DNA of 64,000 nt from contig SVBG01000009.1 of assembly GCA_015059015.1 (NCBI GenBank), forward strand, positions 1 to 64,000, written 5' to 3'. This DNA is from Erysipelotrichaceae bacterium (GTDB taxonomy: Bacteria; Bacillota_I; Bacilli_A; ML615J-28; CAG-313). The notes beneath the pieces are model-generated. The model did no database searches and had not been told where the DNA came from. It saw only the letters and a program-made list of their open reading frames with translations. Below are positions 9,617-17,386 of this stretch, in pieces; position 1 is the stretch's first letter, and each line of letters opens with the position of its first letter. The position numbers and the translations under genes were made by a program.

Positions 9617-10192
9617 ATGACCAAAAATTCTATTAAAGAAAAAAATAATATAATTGAAAATGCAATTGTTGGACTTGCAAATGGTGATGTTGATGCGATG
9701 GATATTTTATACTCTACTATAAAAACTGATGTCTATGCGTTTGCGTTATCTAAAGTTTATAATAAAAATGATGCTGATGATATATTACAAGATACATTTG
9801 TAAGAATATATGAAAATGCAAAGTTGTATGTACCTTTAGGTAAACCTATGGCTTGGGTATTTACTGTTGAGTTAAATATCATCAATAGGTATTTTCAATT
9901 AAAAAGTCGTTATGACGTCTTAAATGATGAAACTATTATTCATGATATAGTTGATGAATCTAATGATTCTAAAAATAATGAAATTCAAGATGAATATTTA
10001 ATAATGTTATTAGAAAGTTTAGATGAATTTGAAAGAGAAGTTATTTCATTACATTTAGTTTCTGATTTGAAATTTAGAGAAATTGCAGAAATGTTGAATA
10101 AACCATTATCTACAATTCTATCAAAATATAATAGAGCAATCAAAAAGATGAGAAAAATTAGTAAAGGAGGAAAATTGAATGAGAAAAAATAA
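9617..10192 (+). CDS. RNA polymerase sigma factor, ECF type
   Basis: 191 residues with the two-domain layout of extracytoplasmic-function sigma factors. Region 2 spans about 25-95 (DADDILQDTFVRIYENA; PMAWVFTV) and binds core and the -10. Region 4 spans about 128-182 (FEREVISLHLVSDLKFREIAEML... helix-turn-helix) and reads the -35. The gene overlaps the following anti-sigma gene by 14 bp, which usually means translational coupling and a cognate pair. The anti-sigma carries an RsgI-type domain, as partners of SigI do, but this sigma has a normal ECF region 4 rather than the SigI-specific C-terminus. Confidence 0.88.
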   Translation: MTKNSIKEKNNIIENAIVGLANGDVDAMDILYSTIKTDVYAFALSKVYNKNDADDILQDTFVRIYENAKLYVPLGKPMAWVFTVELNIINRYFQLKSRYDVLNDETIIHDIVDESNDSKNNEIQDEYLIMLLESLDEFEREVISLHLVSDLKFREIAEMLNKPLSTILSKYNRAIKKMRKISKGGKLNEKK

Positions 10193-11300
10193 TATTAAAA
10201 AAATCATTAAAGATTCATTTAAAAATGAAACACCTGATTTTTTAATGAATATTAAATCTTCATGCCAAAATATTCCTCAAATAGAAAGTAATGATACTGA
10301 TTTAGAAATTAAAACCAAATTTAATTATAAAATTATTTTTAGACGTGTAGCTTTTTGTGCAGTATGTTTTATTATGTTTGTGTTGGGAATATTGATTGGT
10401 AATATAGATACTAAATCTTTAATAGCAAAAAAGAATGCAAGTGTTTATTTTGATGTAAATCCTAGTATTGAAATTCAAATAGATGAAAATAATAATGTTA
10501 TAAATAGTGTTGCGTTAAACGAAGATGCAAAAGTAATTTTAGATAATATTTCGCTAGTAGGTGTTAATTTAAATACTGCTGTTTATTCGATTGTTGGTTC
10601 AATGTATGCAAATGGGTATTTGAATAGTGAAACTAATTCAATTCTTGTTAGTGTTGATGGAATTGAAGGTAATAATTTATTAACAGATATAACTAATCAA
10701 ATTAACTCCTTGTTTAAAGAAAATGATAAAATGGATTGTTCAGTTATTGCGCAAAATATAACTAAAGATGAAATATTAGAAACTTTATCATCTGAATATA
10801 ATGTTTCAATTGGAAAAATGCATTTAGTAAAAAAATTACTTCTAAAATGTGATTATTTAAATAAAGACAATTTTGAAGAATTAGTTGAAATGAGTATTCA
10901 TGATTTAGATTTATTATACAAATCTATTCCAAATAACGAAGAAAATAATGACATAGAAAAAGATGAACTGGTTACGGGTAAGCCTAGTGCTTATATTGAA
11001 AAAGATACTGCATATGATTACCTTGCTAATATGCTAGATATTGATATAAATGATGTAGATTGTTATAATGTTACAATTGTTTATCGTAATGAAATTAAGC
11101 ATGAATATAAAATGGTTTATGTTGTAGCAATTCAGTTTAAAAATCAAGAAATTCAAAATTATGTTATTGACTGTGCTACAGGTGAATTATTATCTGAAGA
11201 TGTTGTTGATAAATGGAAAGATAAATTAGATAAAGAAAACCAAAATGAAGATAAGGATAATCACAGAAAAGACGATATTAATCATAACAACAAAAAATAG
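10179..11300 (+). CDS. Membrane anti-sigma factor with RsgI-like extracellular domain
   Basis: 373 residues. A short cytoplasmic N-terminus (1-50), presumed to hold the sigma factor, leads to one membrane helix at about 54-75. Outside are an RsgI-like middle domain (86-162) with Asn-Pro at 94-95 (VNPSIEI), a helical A module (203-248, EYNVSIGKMHLVKKLL) also found in the upstream lipoprotein, a PepSY-like segment (about 275-340, ending YVIDCATGELLSED) and a charged tail. In characterised RsgI proteins the equivalent region is self-cleaved and later processed to free the sigma factor; that is family knowledge, not seen here. GGAGG lies inside the end of the sigma gene. Confidence 0.8.
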   Translation: MRKNNIKKIIKDSFKNETPDFLMNIKSSCQNIPQIESNDTDLEIKTKFNYKIIFRRVAFCAVCFIMFVLGILIGNIDTKSLIAKKNASVYFDVNPSIEIQIDENNNVINSVALNEDAKVILDNISLVGVNLNTAVYSIVGSMYANGYLNSETNSILVSVDGIEGNNLLTDITNQINSLFKENDKMDCSVIAQNITKDEILETLSSEYNVSIGKMHLVKKLLLKCDYLNKDNFEELVEMSIHDLDLLYKSIPNNEENNDIEKDELVTGKPSAYIEKDTAYDYLANMLDIDINDVDCYNVTIVYRNEIKHEYKMVYVVAIQFKNQEIQNYVIDCATGELLSEDVVDKWKDKLDKENQNEDKDNHRKDDINHNNKK

Positions 11301-11351
11301 GTAACTACTATTTTTTGATTAAAACTATTATTATTAATAGTATAAGTTTTA

Positions 11352-11378
11352 CCCCATATTAGATATGGGGCTTTTTTT
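11352..11378 (+). terminator. Terminator after anti-sigma gene
   Basis: CCCCATAT (11352-11359) pairs with ATATGGGG (11363-11370), 3-nt loop, then C and seven T. Confidence 0.9.
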
Positions 11379-11419
11379 ATTTATAAGGAAAGTTCATATT
11401 TTTGATAAATATTGAAAAT

Positions 11420-11460
11420 ATTGAAAAAAATTAAAAAAATATTGAAAAAAATTAAAAAAA
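11420..11460. repeat. Two tandem 21-nt A-rich repeats
   Basis: ATTGAAAAAAATTAAAAAAAT is present at 11420-11440 and repeated at 11441-11460 with the last base missing. A partial ATTGAAAAT copy precedes it. It lies just upstream of the structured RNA promoter. Confidence 0.7.
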
Positions 11461-11487
11461 CCTATAGATTTTTAATAAATAATTTGG

Positions 11488-11493
11488 TATAAT
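11488..11493 (+). promoter_or_regulatory. Extended -10 of structured RNA A
   Basis: TGGTATAAT with the hexamer at 11488-11493. No good -35 is visible 17 bp upstream. The predicted start is the G at 11500, seven nt after the -10, the same offset as in the sister RNA at 50.7 kb. Confidence 0.65.
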
Positions 11494-11499
11494 AATATT

Positions 11500-11690
11500 G
11501 TAAAAAGTCAAGGTTTAAAATTTATTATCTAGTCTTTTGGGATAATATTTATATTGATGATTTACTAGCCCTAAGAAACAAGGTAAGATTATGTTTGCGC
11601 AAAAGACTATACGCGGAGTTTATTTTATAAAAGATATTTCTATTCTTATTTTATAGGAGTAGAATCTTTTGTAGAGTAAGCTCCCTTTTT
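11500..11690 (+). ncRNA. Structured RNA A, ~190 nt, family unassigned
   Basis: Non-coding in all frames, with an extended -10 in front and a long terminator hairpin at the end. Hairpin P1 pairs 11523-11529 with 11541-11547. Its loop (11530-11539, TAGTCTTTTG) is fully complementary over 10 nt to 11600-11609, predicting a long-range pseudoknot or an alternative helix. TACGCGG follows directly (11610-11616). The 3' part (11615-11684) folds into a stem of about 21 bp with an inner 7-bp hairpin, then a T tract. The RNA at 50715-50908 has the same length, the same order of elements and compensatory changes in the helices. The RhuM/Fic gene begins 85 bp after the terminator with no promoter seen between, so read-through control is possible. 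Confidence 0.72.
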
Positions 11691-11775
11691 ATTTAATAGG
11701 GGGTGTTATGTGAAAAAATATTAGTAAAAATTTAAATTCAAAATTAGTTTTAGATAGAAAGGAAGGTAATTAAAA

Positions 11776-12720
11776 GTGAATAATAATTTTGAAATTAAAG
11801 TATTTAATAATGGAAATGTAAATGTTGTAGTATGTTTTGATAAAGATAAAAACACTGTTTGGTTAACTCAAAAACAAATGGCTGAATTATTTGGTGTGTC
11901 AGTTGATAATATTAGTTTACATATTAAGAATATTTTTGTAGATTGTGAACTTGATAATTCAGTTGTCGAGGAATCCTCGGTAACTGCATCTGATGGAAAA
12001 AAATATAAAACAAAAATATATAACTTAGATATGATTATTTCTGTTGGATATAGAGTAAAATCTAAAGTTGGTATAGTTTTTAGAAAATGGGTTACAGGTA
12101 TTTTAAATAAATATCTGGTTGAAGGATATGCTGTTAATGAAAAAAGATTAGAGTTTTTAGAAAAACAAATTAATTTAATTTCTATTGCTTCTAGATTAGA
12201 TGATAATGTTATTACTGATGAGGGAAATAAAATATTACAAACAATTATTGATTATAATAAAGCTTTATCATTATTAGATGATTATGATCATCAATGTCTT
12301 AAAAGGCCAACTGGAACATTAGGATGTTATAAAATAACTTATGAAGAATGTAGAAAAATTATTGATGCAATGAAATTTGATTCTAAAATATTTGGTGTAG
12401 AAAAAGATGGAAGCTTTAACTCAAGTATAAATGCGATTTATCAATCTGCATTTGGTGAAGATGTATATAAGTCAACTGAAGAAAAAGGAGCTAATTTATT
12501 ATATTTTATTGTTAAGAATCATTCATTTGTTGATGGAAATAAAAGAATTGCTGCAAGTATATTTTTATATTTTTTAGATAGAAACAATATTTTATATGTT
12601 AATGGAATAAAAAGATTATCAGATTCAGCACTTGTTGCGTTAACTATTTTGATTGCGGAAAGTAAACCAGAAGAAAAAGAAATTATTGTTGATTTAGTTA
12701 TGAATTTTTTAACAATGTAA
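11776..12720 (+). CDS. RhuM family protein with C-terminal Fic/Doc domain
   Basis: 314 residues. The N-terminal part (about 20-125: WLTQKQMAELFGVSVDNIS, then YRVKSKVGIVFRKW) is typical of the RhuM family, a DNA-binding-like module named from a Salmonella pathogenicity island gene whose role is unclear. The C-terminal half ends in a Fic motif HSFVDGNKR at 249-257, related to death-on-curing proteins. RhuM-Fic fusions are common on accessory elements and can behave like toxin or defence genes, but no antitoxin is adjacent. The start is GTG with GAAAGGAAGG upstream. It lies just downstream of structured RNA A. Confidence 0.85.
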   Translation: MNNNFEIKVFNNGNVNVVVCFDKDKNTVWLTQKQMAELFGVSVDNISLHIKNIFVDCELDNSVVEESSVTASDGKKYKTKIYNLDMIISVGYRVKSKVGIVFRKWVTGILNKYLVEGYAVNEKRLEFLEKQINLISIASRLDDNVITDEGNKILQTIIDYNKALSLLDDYDHQCLKRPTGTLGCYKITYEECRKIIDAMKFDSKIFGVEKDGSFNSSINAIYQSAFGEDVYKSTEEKGANLLYFIVKNHSFVDGNKRIAASIFLYFLDRNNILYVNGIKRLSDSALVALTILIAESKPEEKEIIVDLVMNFLTM

Positions 12721-12770
12721 TTATTTAGAATTAATCATTTAATATAGTAGAATTTAATAATAAGAAGTGG

Positions 12771-12776
12771 TATAAT
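12771..12776 (+). promoter_or_regulatory. Extended -10 of the acetyltransferase operon
   Basis: TGGTATAAT, hexamer at 12771-12776, 22 bp before the gene. The -35 is poor. Confidence 0.55.
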
Positions 12777-12798
12777 AGATTAAATAAGAGGGTGTATT

Positions 12799-13287
12799 AT
12801 GATAAGACTAGCAACATTAGAAGATTTAGAGACGATAAAAGATATTTATGCTCATGCAAGAAGTTTTATGGCATCAACCGGAAATCCTAATCAGTGGGGA
12901 AGTAGTTATCCAAGTGAAGAGTTATTACTATATGATATATCTAAAAATGAATTATATGTATGTTATGATCAAGAAGAGATTTATGCAGTATTTGTGTTTT
13001 TTATGCATGTTGATGAAACATATAATTATATTGAAGGTGCATGGCTAAATAATGATGATTATGGAGTGATTCATCGTATTGCAAGTATGGGCACTAAAAA
13101 GGGTATATTTAGTGAAGTTTTTTCTTATGTAACTAGTTTTATTGATAATATTAGAATTGATACACATAATGATAATTTAGTGATGCAAGGTGTTCTTAAT
13201 AAACATGGATTTATTAAGTGTGGAACTATATATTTAAAAAATGGAAGTGAAAGAATTGCATATCACTTTTTAAAAAATGGAGAATAG
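12799..13287 (+). CDS. GNAT family N-acetyltransferase
   Basis: 162 residues. It opens with the GNAT pattern IRLATLEDLETIKDIY, then carries ASTGNPNQWG, a feature of a GNAT subgroup in Bacillota, and ends with the usual C-terminal NHGF-like strand (LNKHGFIKCGTIYLKNG). Members move an acetyl group from acetyl-CoA to an amine; the acceptor is unknown. The central Q/RxxGxG/A acetyl-CoA loop is not well conserved (IASMGTKKGIF occupies its place). It is followed immediately by tatD and probably shares its transcript. Confidence 0.82.
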   Translation: MIRLATLEDLETIKDIYAHARSFMASTGNPNQWGSSYPSEELLLYDISKNELYVCYDQEEIYAVFVFFMHVDETYNYIEGAWLNNDDYGVIHRIASMGTKKGIFSEVFSYVTSFIDNIRIDTHNDNLVMQGVLNKHGFIKCGTIYLKNGSERIAYHFLKNGE

Positions 13288-13288
13288 T

Positions 13289-14065
13289 ATGAAAGAATTA
13301 TATTATATTGATACACATGTTCATTTAAATGATGAAAAATTACTTGCTCATTTAGATGAAGTAATAAGTGATGCTTTGAACAATAATGTTAAAAAAATGT
13401 TTGTTGTTGGTTGGGATTTAGAAAGTAGTAAACTTGCAATAGAACTTGCTCATAGGTATGAGTTTTGTTATGCGATAATTGGATTTCATCCTTGTAATAT
13501 TAAAGGATATAGTGATTTTGAGTATAAATGGTTAGATGAACATTTAAGTGATGAAAAAGTAGTTGCACTTGGTGAGATTGGATATGATTTTCATTGGGAT
13601 ACAACAACTAAAGAAGAACAAGATATTGCGTTCATTAGGCAACTAGATCTTGCGGTAAAACATAAATTACCAGTATCAATACATTCTCGTGATGCGCATC
13701 AAATAACATTTGATGTATTATCAGCGTATTGTGATAAGTTAGTAGGTGGAGTGCTTCATTCTTATAGTGGAAGCACAGAACTTGCTAAAGAGTATGTAAA
13801 AAGAGGTTTTATTCTTGGTATTAGTGGACCACTTACTTTTAAAAATGCTAAAGTTAACAAAGAAGTAGTAAAAGAAATAGATCTTAAATATTTAGTTTCT
13901 GAAACTGATAGTCCATATCTTACACCACATCCATATCGTGGATCAGAAAATGGTCCTAAATACATTCCACTTATTGTTAAAGAAATATCTTTATTAAAAG
14001 AATTTGATGAAAATACTGTTATGGAAGAAATTATTAATAATGTAAAACGTGTATTTGGTGTTTAA
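13289..14065 (+). CDS. TatD family metal-dependent hydrolase
   Basis: 258 residues from the ATG at 13289. An in-frame ATG at 13277 lies inside the previous gene, and its GGAG (13279-13282) is better read as the ribosome site for 13289. Amidohydrolase-type metal motifs appear in order: DTHVHLND, GFHPCNI, GEIGYDFHW, IHSRDAH, HSYSGS and SETDSPYLTP. TatD proteins are DNases with 3'-5' exonuclease activity in the characterised cases. In many Bacillota tatD sits by metG and rnmV; that context is absent here. Confidence 0.92.
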   Translation: MKELYYIDTHVHLNDEKLLAHLDEVISDALNNNVKKMFVVGWDLESSKLAIELAHRYEFCYAIIGFHPCNIKGYSDFEYKWLDEHLSDEKVVALGEIGYDFHWDTTTKEEQDIAFIRQLDLAVKHKLPVSIHSRDAHQITFDVLSAYCDKLVGGVLHSYSGSTELAKEYVKRGFILGISGPLTFKNAKVNKEVVKEIDLKYLVSETDSPYLTPHPYRGSENGPKYIPLIVKEISLLKEFDENTVMEEIINNVKRVFGV

Positions 14066-14066
14066 T

Positions 14067-14855
14067 ATGAAAAAAGTTGTTTATTTATTAATAATGTTTA
14101 TTGTATTAGGACTTTGTTCGTGTAATAAAAAAACTACAGTTGTTAATAATGTTATTAATCAAACTGTAGATATTGAAGATTCTATTACTATAGAATCATT
14201 AGAAGATGTTATTTGTAATACAATTAGTAATGTTGAACAAAGTGTTGTGGGTATTAAAGCTTTTAATGATAAGTCTTTATTAAAAAAAGAGTCATTTGGT
14301 AGTGGTGTTATAATAAGTAAAAAGGATAATAAGTATTATATTGTTACTAATCGTCATGTTGTAGTTTATCAAGATAAAGTATATGATAATATTGATATAT
14401 ATTTAGGAAATCTTGATTTATATCTTGATGCAAGACTTGTTTCTTATGATGAAAAAATAGATCTTGCGTTAATCGAGGTTGAAACTGATATTTTATTAAA
14501 AGTATGTGAACTTTGTAGTGATGAGACTTTAAAAAAGGGGAAGTTCTGTATTGCGGTTGGAAGTCCTTATCAGTTAGAAACTTATTATAATACTGCTATT
14601 GTTGGTAATATTAGTAATATAAATTGTATTATAATTGAATCTAATTATTTTTATAAAGAACTTACTAATGAATATATTCAAACTACTGCAACTTTGAATA
14701 TTGGATGTAGTGGGGGAGGACTTTTTGATTTAAGTGGAAAGTTAATTGGTATTAATACTTGGAAAGTTGTTGATTCATCAAATAATATAGAAGGAATGAA
14801 TTTTTCAATTAGTGTTGATAAAGTTAAATCTTTATTTAGTGATTATCTTCTGTAA
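14067..14855 (+). CDS. Trypsin-like serine protease, lipoprotein, no PDZ domain
   Basis: The ATG at 14067 gives a signal peptide with a Cys about 18 residues in (LGLCSC), fitting lipid anchoring. The longer GTG start at 14049 would add residues before the signal. The catalytic triad is visible: His in TNRHVV, Asp in DLALIEVE, Ser in GCSGGGLFD. Fold and motifs match the HtrA/DegP protease domain, but the protein (262 residues) ends after it, without a PDZ domain. It probably acts on misfolded or surface proteins outside the membrane. It starts 1 bp after the tatD stop, and its 3' end overlaps the convergent PBP gene by 20 bp. Confidence 0.85.
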   Translation: MKKVVYLLIMFIVLGLCSCNKKTTVVNNVINQTVDIEDSITIESLEDVICNTISNVEQSVVGIKAFNDKSLLKKESFGSGVIISKKDNKYYIVTNRHVVVYQDKVYDNIDIYLGNLDLYLDARLVSYDEKIDLALIEVETDILLKVCELCSDETLKKGKFCIAVGSPYQLETYYNTAIVGNISNINCIIIESNYFYKELTNEYIQTTATLNIGCSGGGLFDLSGKLIGINTWKVVDSSNNIEGMNFSISVDKVKSLFSDYLL

Positions 14856-16797
14856 TGTTTGGTAGTAGTCTTAAATACCATGGAATATTAGATCTTCTAA
14901 AGTATAATTCTTTAGTATATTCTGAAAAACTTCCGTAAAATCCTGTTATAGGATTTAATTTAACACTAATTACATCATCTGGTGTTTGATACCAGGTGGT
15001 GTTTTTATTTTTAAAGTATTCTTCTACAATATCAGCAAATAAGTATTTTGCGGTTAATTTATCGCTTCTTGATGTTATTAATCTATTATCATCATATCCT
15101 GTCCAAATACTTACTAATAGGTCTTTATTATATCCAATCATCCAGTTATCAGTATCAGTTGAACCTGATTTAGCTGCAAATGTATTTGTCAGTCTACTTG
15201 ATATTTGAATACCAGTTGGTCTAGTGTTATAAATAATATTAGTATCAAAAATATTTGTCATTAGTTCGTTTAAAATATATACATCAGATTTTTCTGCACA
15301 AGTGATAACAGATGTGTTATTTTCGTATAATACTTCACCTTCCATTGAAGTAATCCTTTTTATAACAAATGGTTCTATTTTTTTACCCTCATTTGCAAGT
15401 ATTTGATAACAACTACTCCATTCTAAATTTGTTACTTCATATGTTCCTAGTGCAAGACTAGGTATTTCTGGGACATTACTAAGTCCGAATGATTCAAGAG
15501 TGTTTTTTAATTTTTCCATTCCTAAAAATAAATGGGTTTTAACAGCATATATATTATCACTTGTTGATAGTGCATAAGCTAAACTAATTTCTGAATTAGG
15601 ATATGAGTCGTTATAGTTTTTTGGGGTATAAGTATCTTTCCCTATATAAAAAGTTGTTTTTTCACTTGTAAATGTTGTAGAAGATGTAAATCCGTTTTCA
15701 AGGGCAGTAAGATATAAAAAAGGTTTAACTGTTGAAGCAGGTTGACGCTTTGCGTAGACCGCTTTGTTATAACTATTTTCTTTATAAGAAGTACCACCAA
15801 TAATTGATAATATTTCTCCAGTTGAAGGATTAATTACTATAATACTTGTTTCTAAGTCATTATCTATTCTATTTGTAATAAAGCTAGTTATTTGATTATT
15901 AAGGTTTAAATCAAGGGTGGTTTCGACTTTTAATCCTTTATGTGCATATTCTTTAAGACCTGAAATGTTTTTTAATTCACTTAAAACATAATCTTGAAAA
16001 TATGGCGCTTGTGTTTCTTCTTTATTTTTATTAATTCCAATAAAAGTTAATTCTTCAGTTAATGCGTTAGTGTATTCACTTGTTGTAATACTTCCATCTT
16101 CTTTCATTTCTTGAAGGATCAGTTCACGTCTTTGTTTGTTATTTTCAGGGTTTTTTATTGGCGAATAAATTGTAGGACCTTTTGGTATCGCTGCAAGACT
16201 TACTGCTTCAAGGAGAGTTAAGTCTTTGGAATTTTTACCGAAGTAATAAAGTGCTGCATCTTCTACTCCATATATACCATGGTCAAAATAGATTGAGTTT
16301 AAATATCCTTCTAATATTTCTTCTTTAGAATATTTTGATTCTAAATTTAGTGCAATCATCATTTCAGAAAGTTTTCTTTTCCATGTTTTATCCATTGTTA
16401 GAAATAAGTTTCTTGCATATTGTTGAGTGATTGTTGATGCTCCTTGTTTTGCTTCGCCATAAATTATATCAACAATTGCAGCTTTACATATTCTAATGAA
16501 GTCAAGCCCTGTATGAGTAAAGTAGCGTTTATCTTCAATACTGATAAATGCATCGATTAAATAGTCGTTTATATTATCTAAAGCAACATAAGATTTCTTT
16601 TTACCATTACTATAACTTAAATATTGGTTATTATCTTTATCGTATAAAATAATTGTTTCTATTTCTGGTATCGTGTAGTCAAGACTGTTTGCAAGAATAA
16701 TAAAACCAATTGTAATAGTAGAGAATATTATAATTGAAATATATAAAGATATTCTAATTATTTTATTTATTTTATAAATTATTTTTTTCTTTTTCAT
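14836..16797 (-). CDS. Class A penicillin-binding protein (transglycosylase/transpeptidase)
   Basis: 653 residues. Builds peptidoglycan from lipid II by polymerising glycan strands and cross-linking stem peptides. One N-terminal membrane helix (about 14-36) is followed by the GT51 domain with catalytic Glu in EDKRYFTH (88-95), then KQGASTITQQ and KEEILEGYLN. The transpeptidase domain has STVK (355-358, active Ser), SDN (413-415) and KSGSTD. It is a short PBP1a-type protein without extra C-terminal domains. The next gene on this strand, about 90 bp upstream, has its own terminator, so this gene is probably transcribed alone. Confidence 0.95.
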   Translation of the reverse strand: MKKKKIIYKINKIIRISLYISIIIFSTITIGFIILANSLDYTIPEIETIILYDKDNNQYLSYSNGKKKSYVALDNINDYLIDAFISIEDKRYFTHTGLDFIRICKAAIVDIIYGEAKQGASTITQQYARNLFLTMDKTWKRKLSEMMIALNLESKYSKEEILEGYLNSIYFDHGIYGVEDAALYYFGKNSKDLTLLEAVSLAAIPKGPTIYSPIKNPENNKQRRELILQEMKEDGSITTSEYTNALTEELTFIGINKNKEETQAPYFQDYVLSELKNISGLKEYAHKGLKVETTLDLNLNNQITSFITNRIDNDLETSIIVINPSTGEILSIIGGTSYKENSYNKAVYAKRQPASTVKPFLYLTALENGFTSSTTFTSEKTTFYIGKDTYTPKNYNDSYPNSEISLAYALSTSDNIYAVKTHLFLGMEKLKNTLESFGLSNVPEIPSLALGTYEVTNLEWSSCYQILANEGKKIEPFVIKRITSMEGEVLYENNTSVITCAEKSDVYILNELMTNIFDTNIIYNTRPTGIQISSRLTNTFAAKSGSTDTDNWMIGYNKDLLVSIWTGYDDNRLITSRSDKLTAKYLFADIVEEYFKNKNTTWYQTPDDVISVKLNPITGFYGSFSEYTKELYFRRSNIPWYLRLLPNITEDNH

Positions 16798-16854
16798 AGA
16801 TGTATTCCTTTTATATTAGTTTTTATTAATTATTAAAAAAAATACATTACAAAA

Positions 16855-16893
16855 AAAGACAAAAAAAGATAATGAACTAAAATTCATTATCTA
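16855..16893 (-). terminator. Terminator of the 103-residue orphan gene
   Basis: Ten-bp stem (16867-16876 with 16883-16892), 6-nt loop, and an A run on the plus strand (T tract on the minus strand). It overlaps the stop codon of the gene at 16891. Confidence 0.8.
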
Positions 16894-17202
16894 TTCATTA
16901 TTTATAATATCATTAATTTTTTGTTCTAAATTATCTTCAGTGATAAAGTAAATATTTTCTAATGTAGTTTGATGATAAAAGTTTGTAACTGGAATATTGT
17001 TTTCAAATAATAATATGTTTTTATTTTTATATTTTATATTTAATTTATTTGTATATATTAAATATTCAAATTCTATAATTTCATTTTTATAATTGAGATG
17101 ATGATCGTCAATTAATATAAAATCTTTTGTAATAAATAAAGCATCTAATTGATTCTTTATAGATATATTATATGATGCTGCGATAATTAGATAATAGTAC
17201 AT
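16891..17202 (-). CDS. Hypothetical protein, 103 residues
   Basis: Not recognised. A soluble small protein, rich in Ile, Asn, Lys and Tyr, with no signal peptide or membrane helix. Reality is supported by a clear GAGGTG Shine-Dalgarno 7 nt before the ATG, a TATACT-like -10 further upstream on the same strand, and a terminator overlapping the stop. Short alternating hydrophobic strands (FILIDDHHL, IEFEYLIYTN, NILLFENN) suggest a beta-rich fold. No function is proposed. Confidence 0.65.
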   Translation of the reverse strand: MYYYLIIAASYNISIKNQLDALFITKDFILIDDHHLNYKNEIIEFEYLIYTNKLNIKYKNKNILLFENNIPVTNFYHQTTLENIYFITEDNLEQKINDIINNE

Positions 17203-17311
17203 TTATTTCACCTCTATATATAGTATATCATAATTTTTGAAGATTTAAAGTATTATGACTTATTATTAATATTCCATAAAAAATAAAAATATTTTTTACC
17301 TTTTTGTTTTC

Positions 17312-17340
17312 TTGCAAAAAGTTAACGAATGTGGTATAAT
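17312..17340 (+). promoter_or_regulatory. Promoter of the CPBP-ychF operon
   Basis: TTGCAA (17312-17317), 17-bp spacer, TATAAT (17335-17340) with extended -10 TGGTATAAT. Confidence 0.85.
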
Positions 17341-17386
17341 AAATTACTAGGAAGAATTTACAATTTAATTAAATTTAGAGGTAAAT

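Noticed and set aside
11500-11690. 6S RNA
   Set aside because: Length and two copies fit, but the 5' and 3' ends do not pair into a long closing stem with a central bubble; instead the 3' end is a separate terminator hairpin. Left open for a covariance search.
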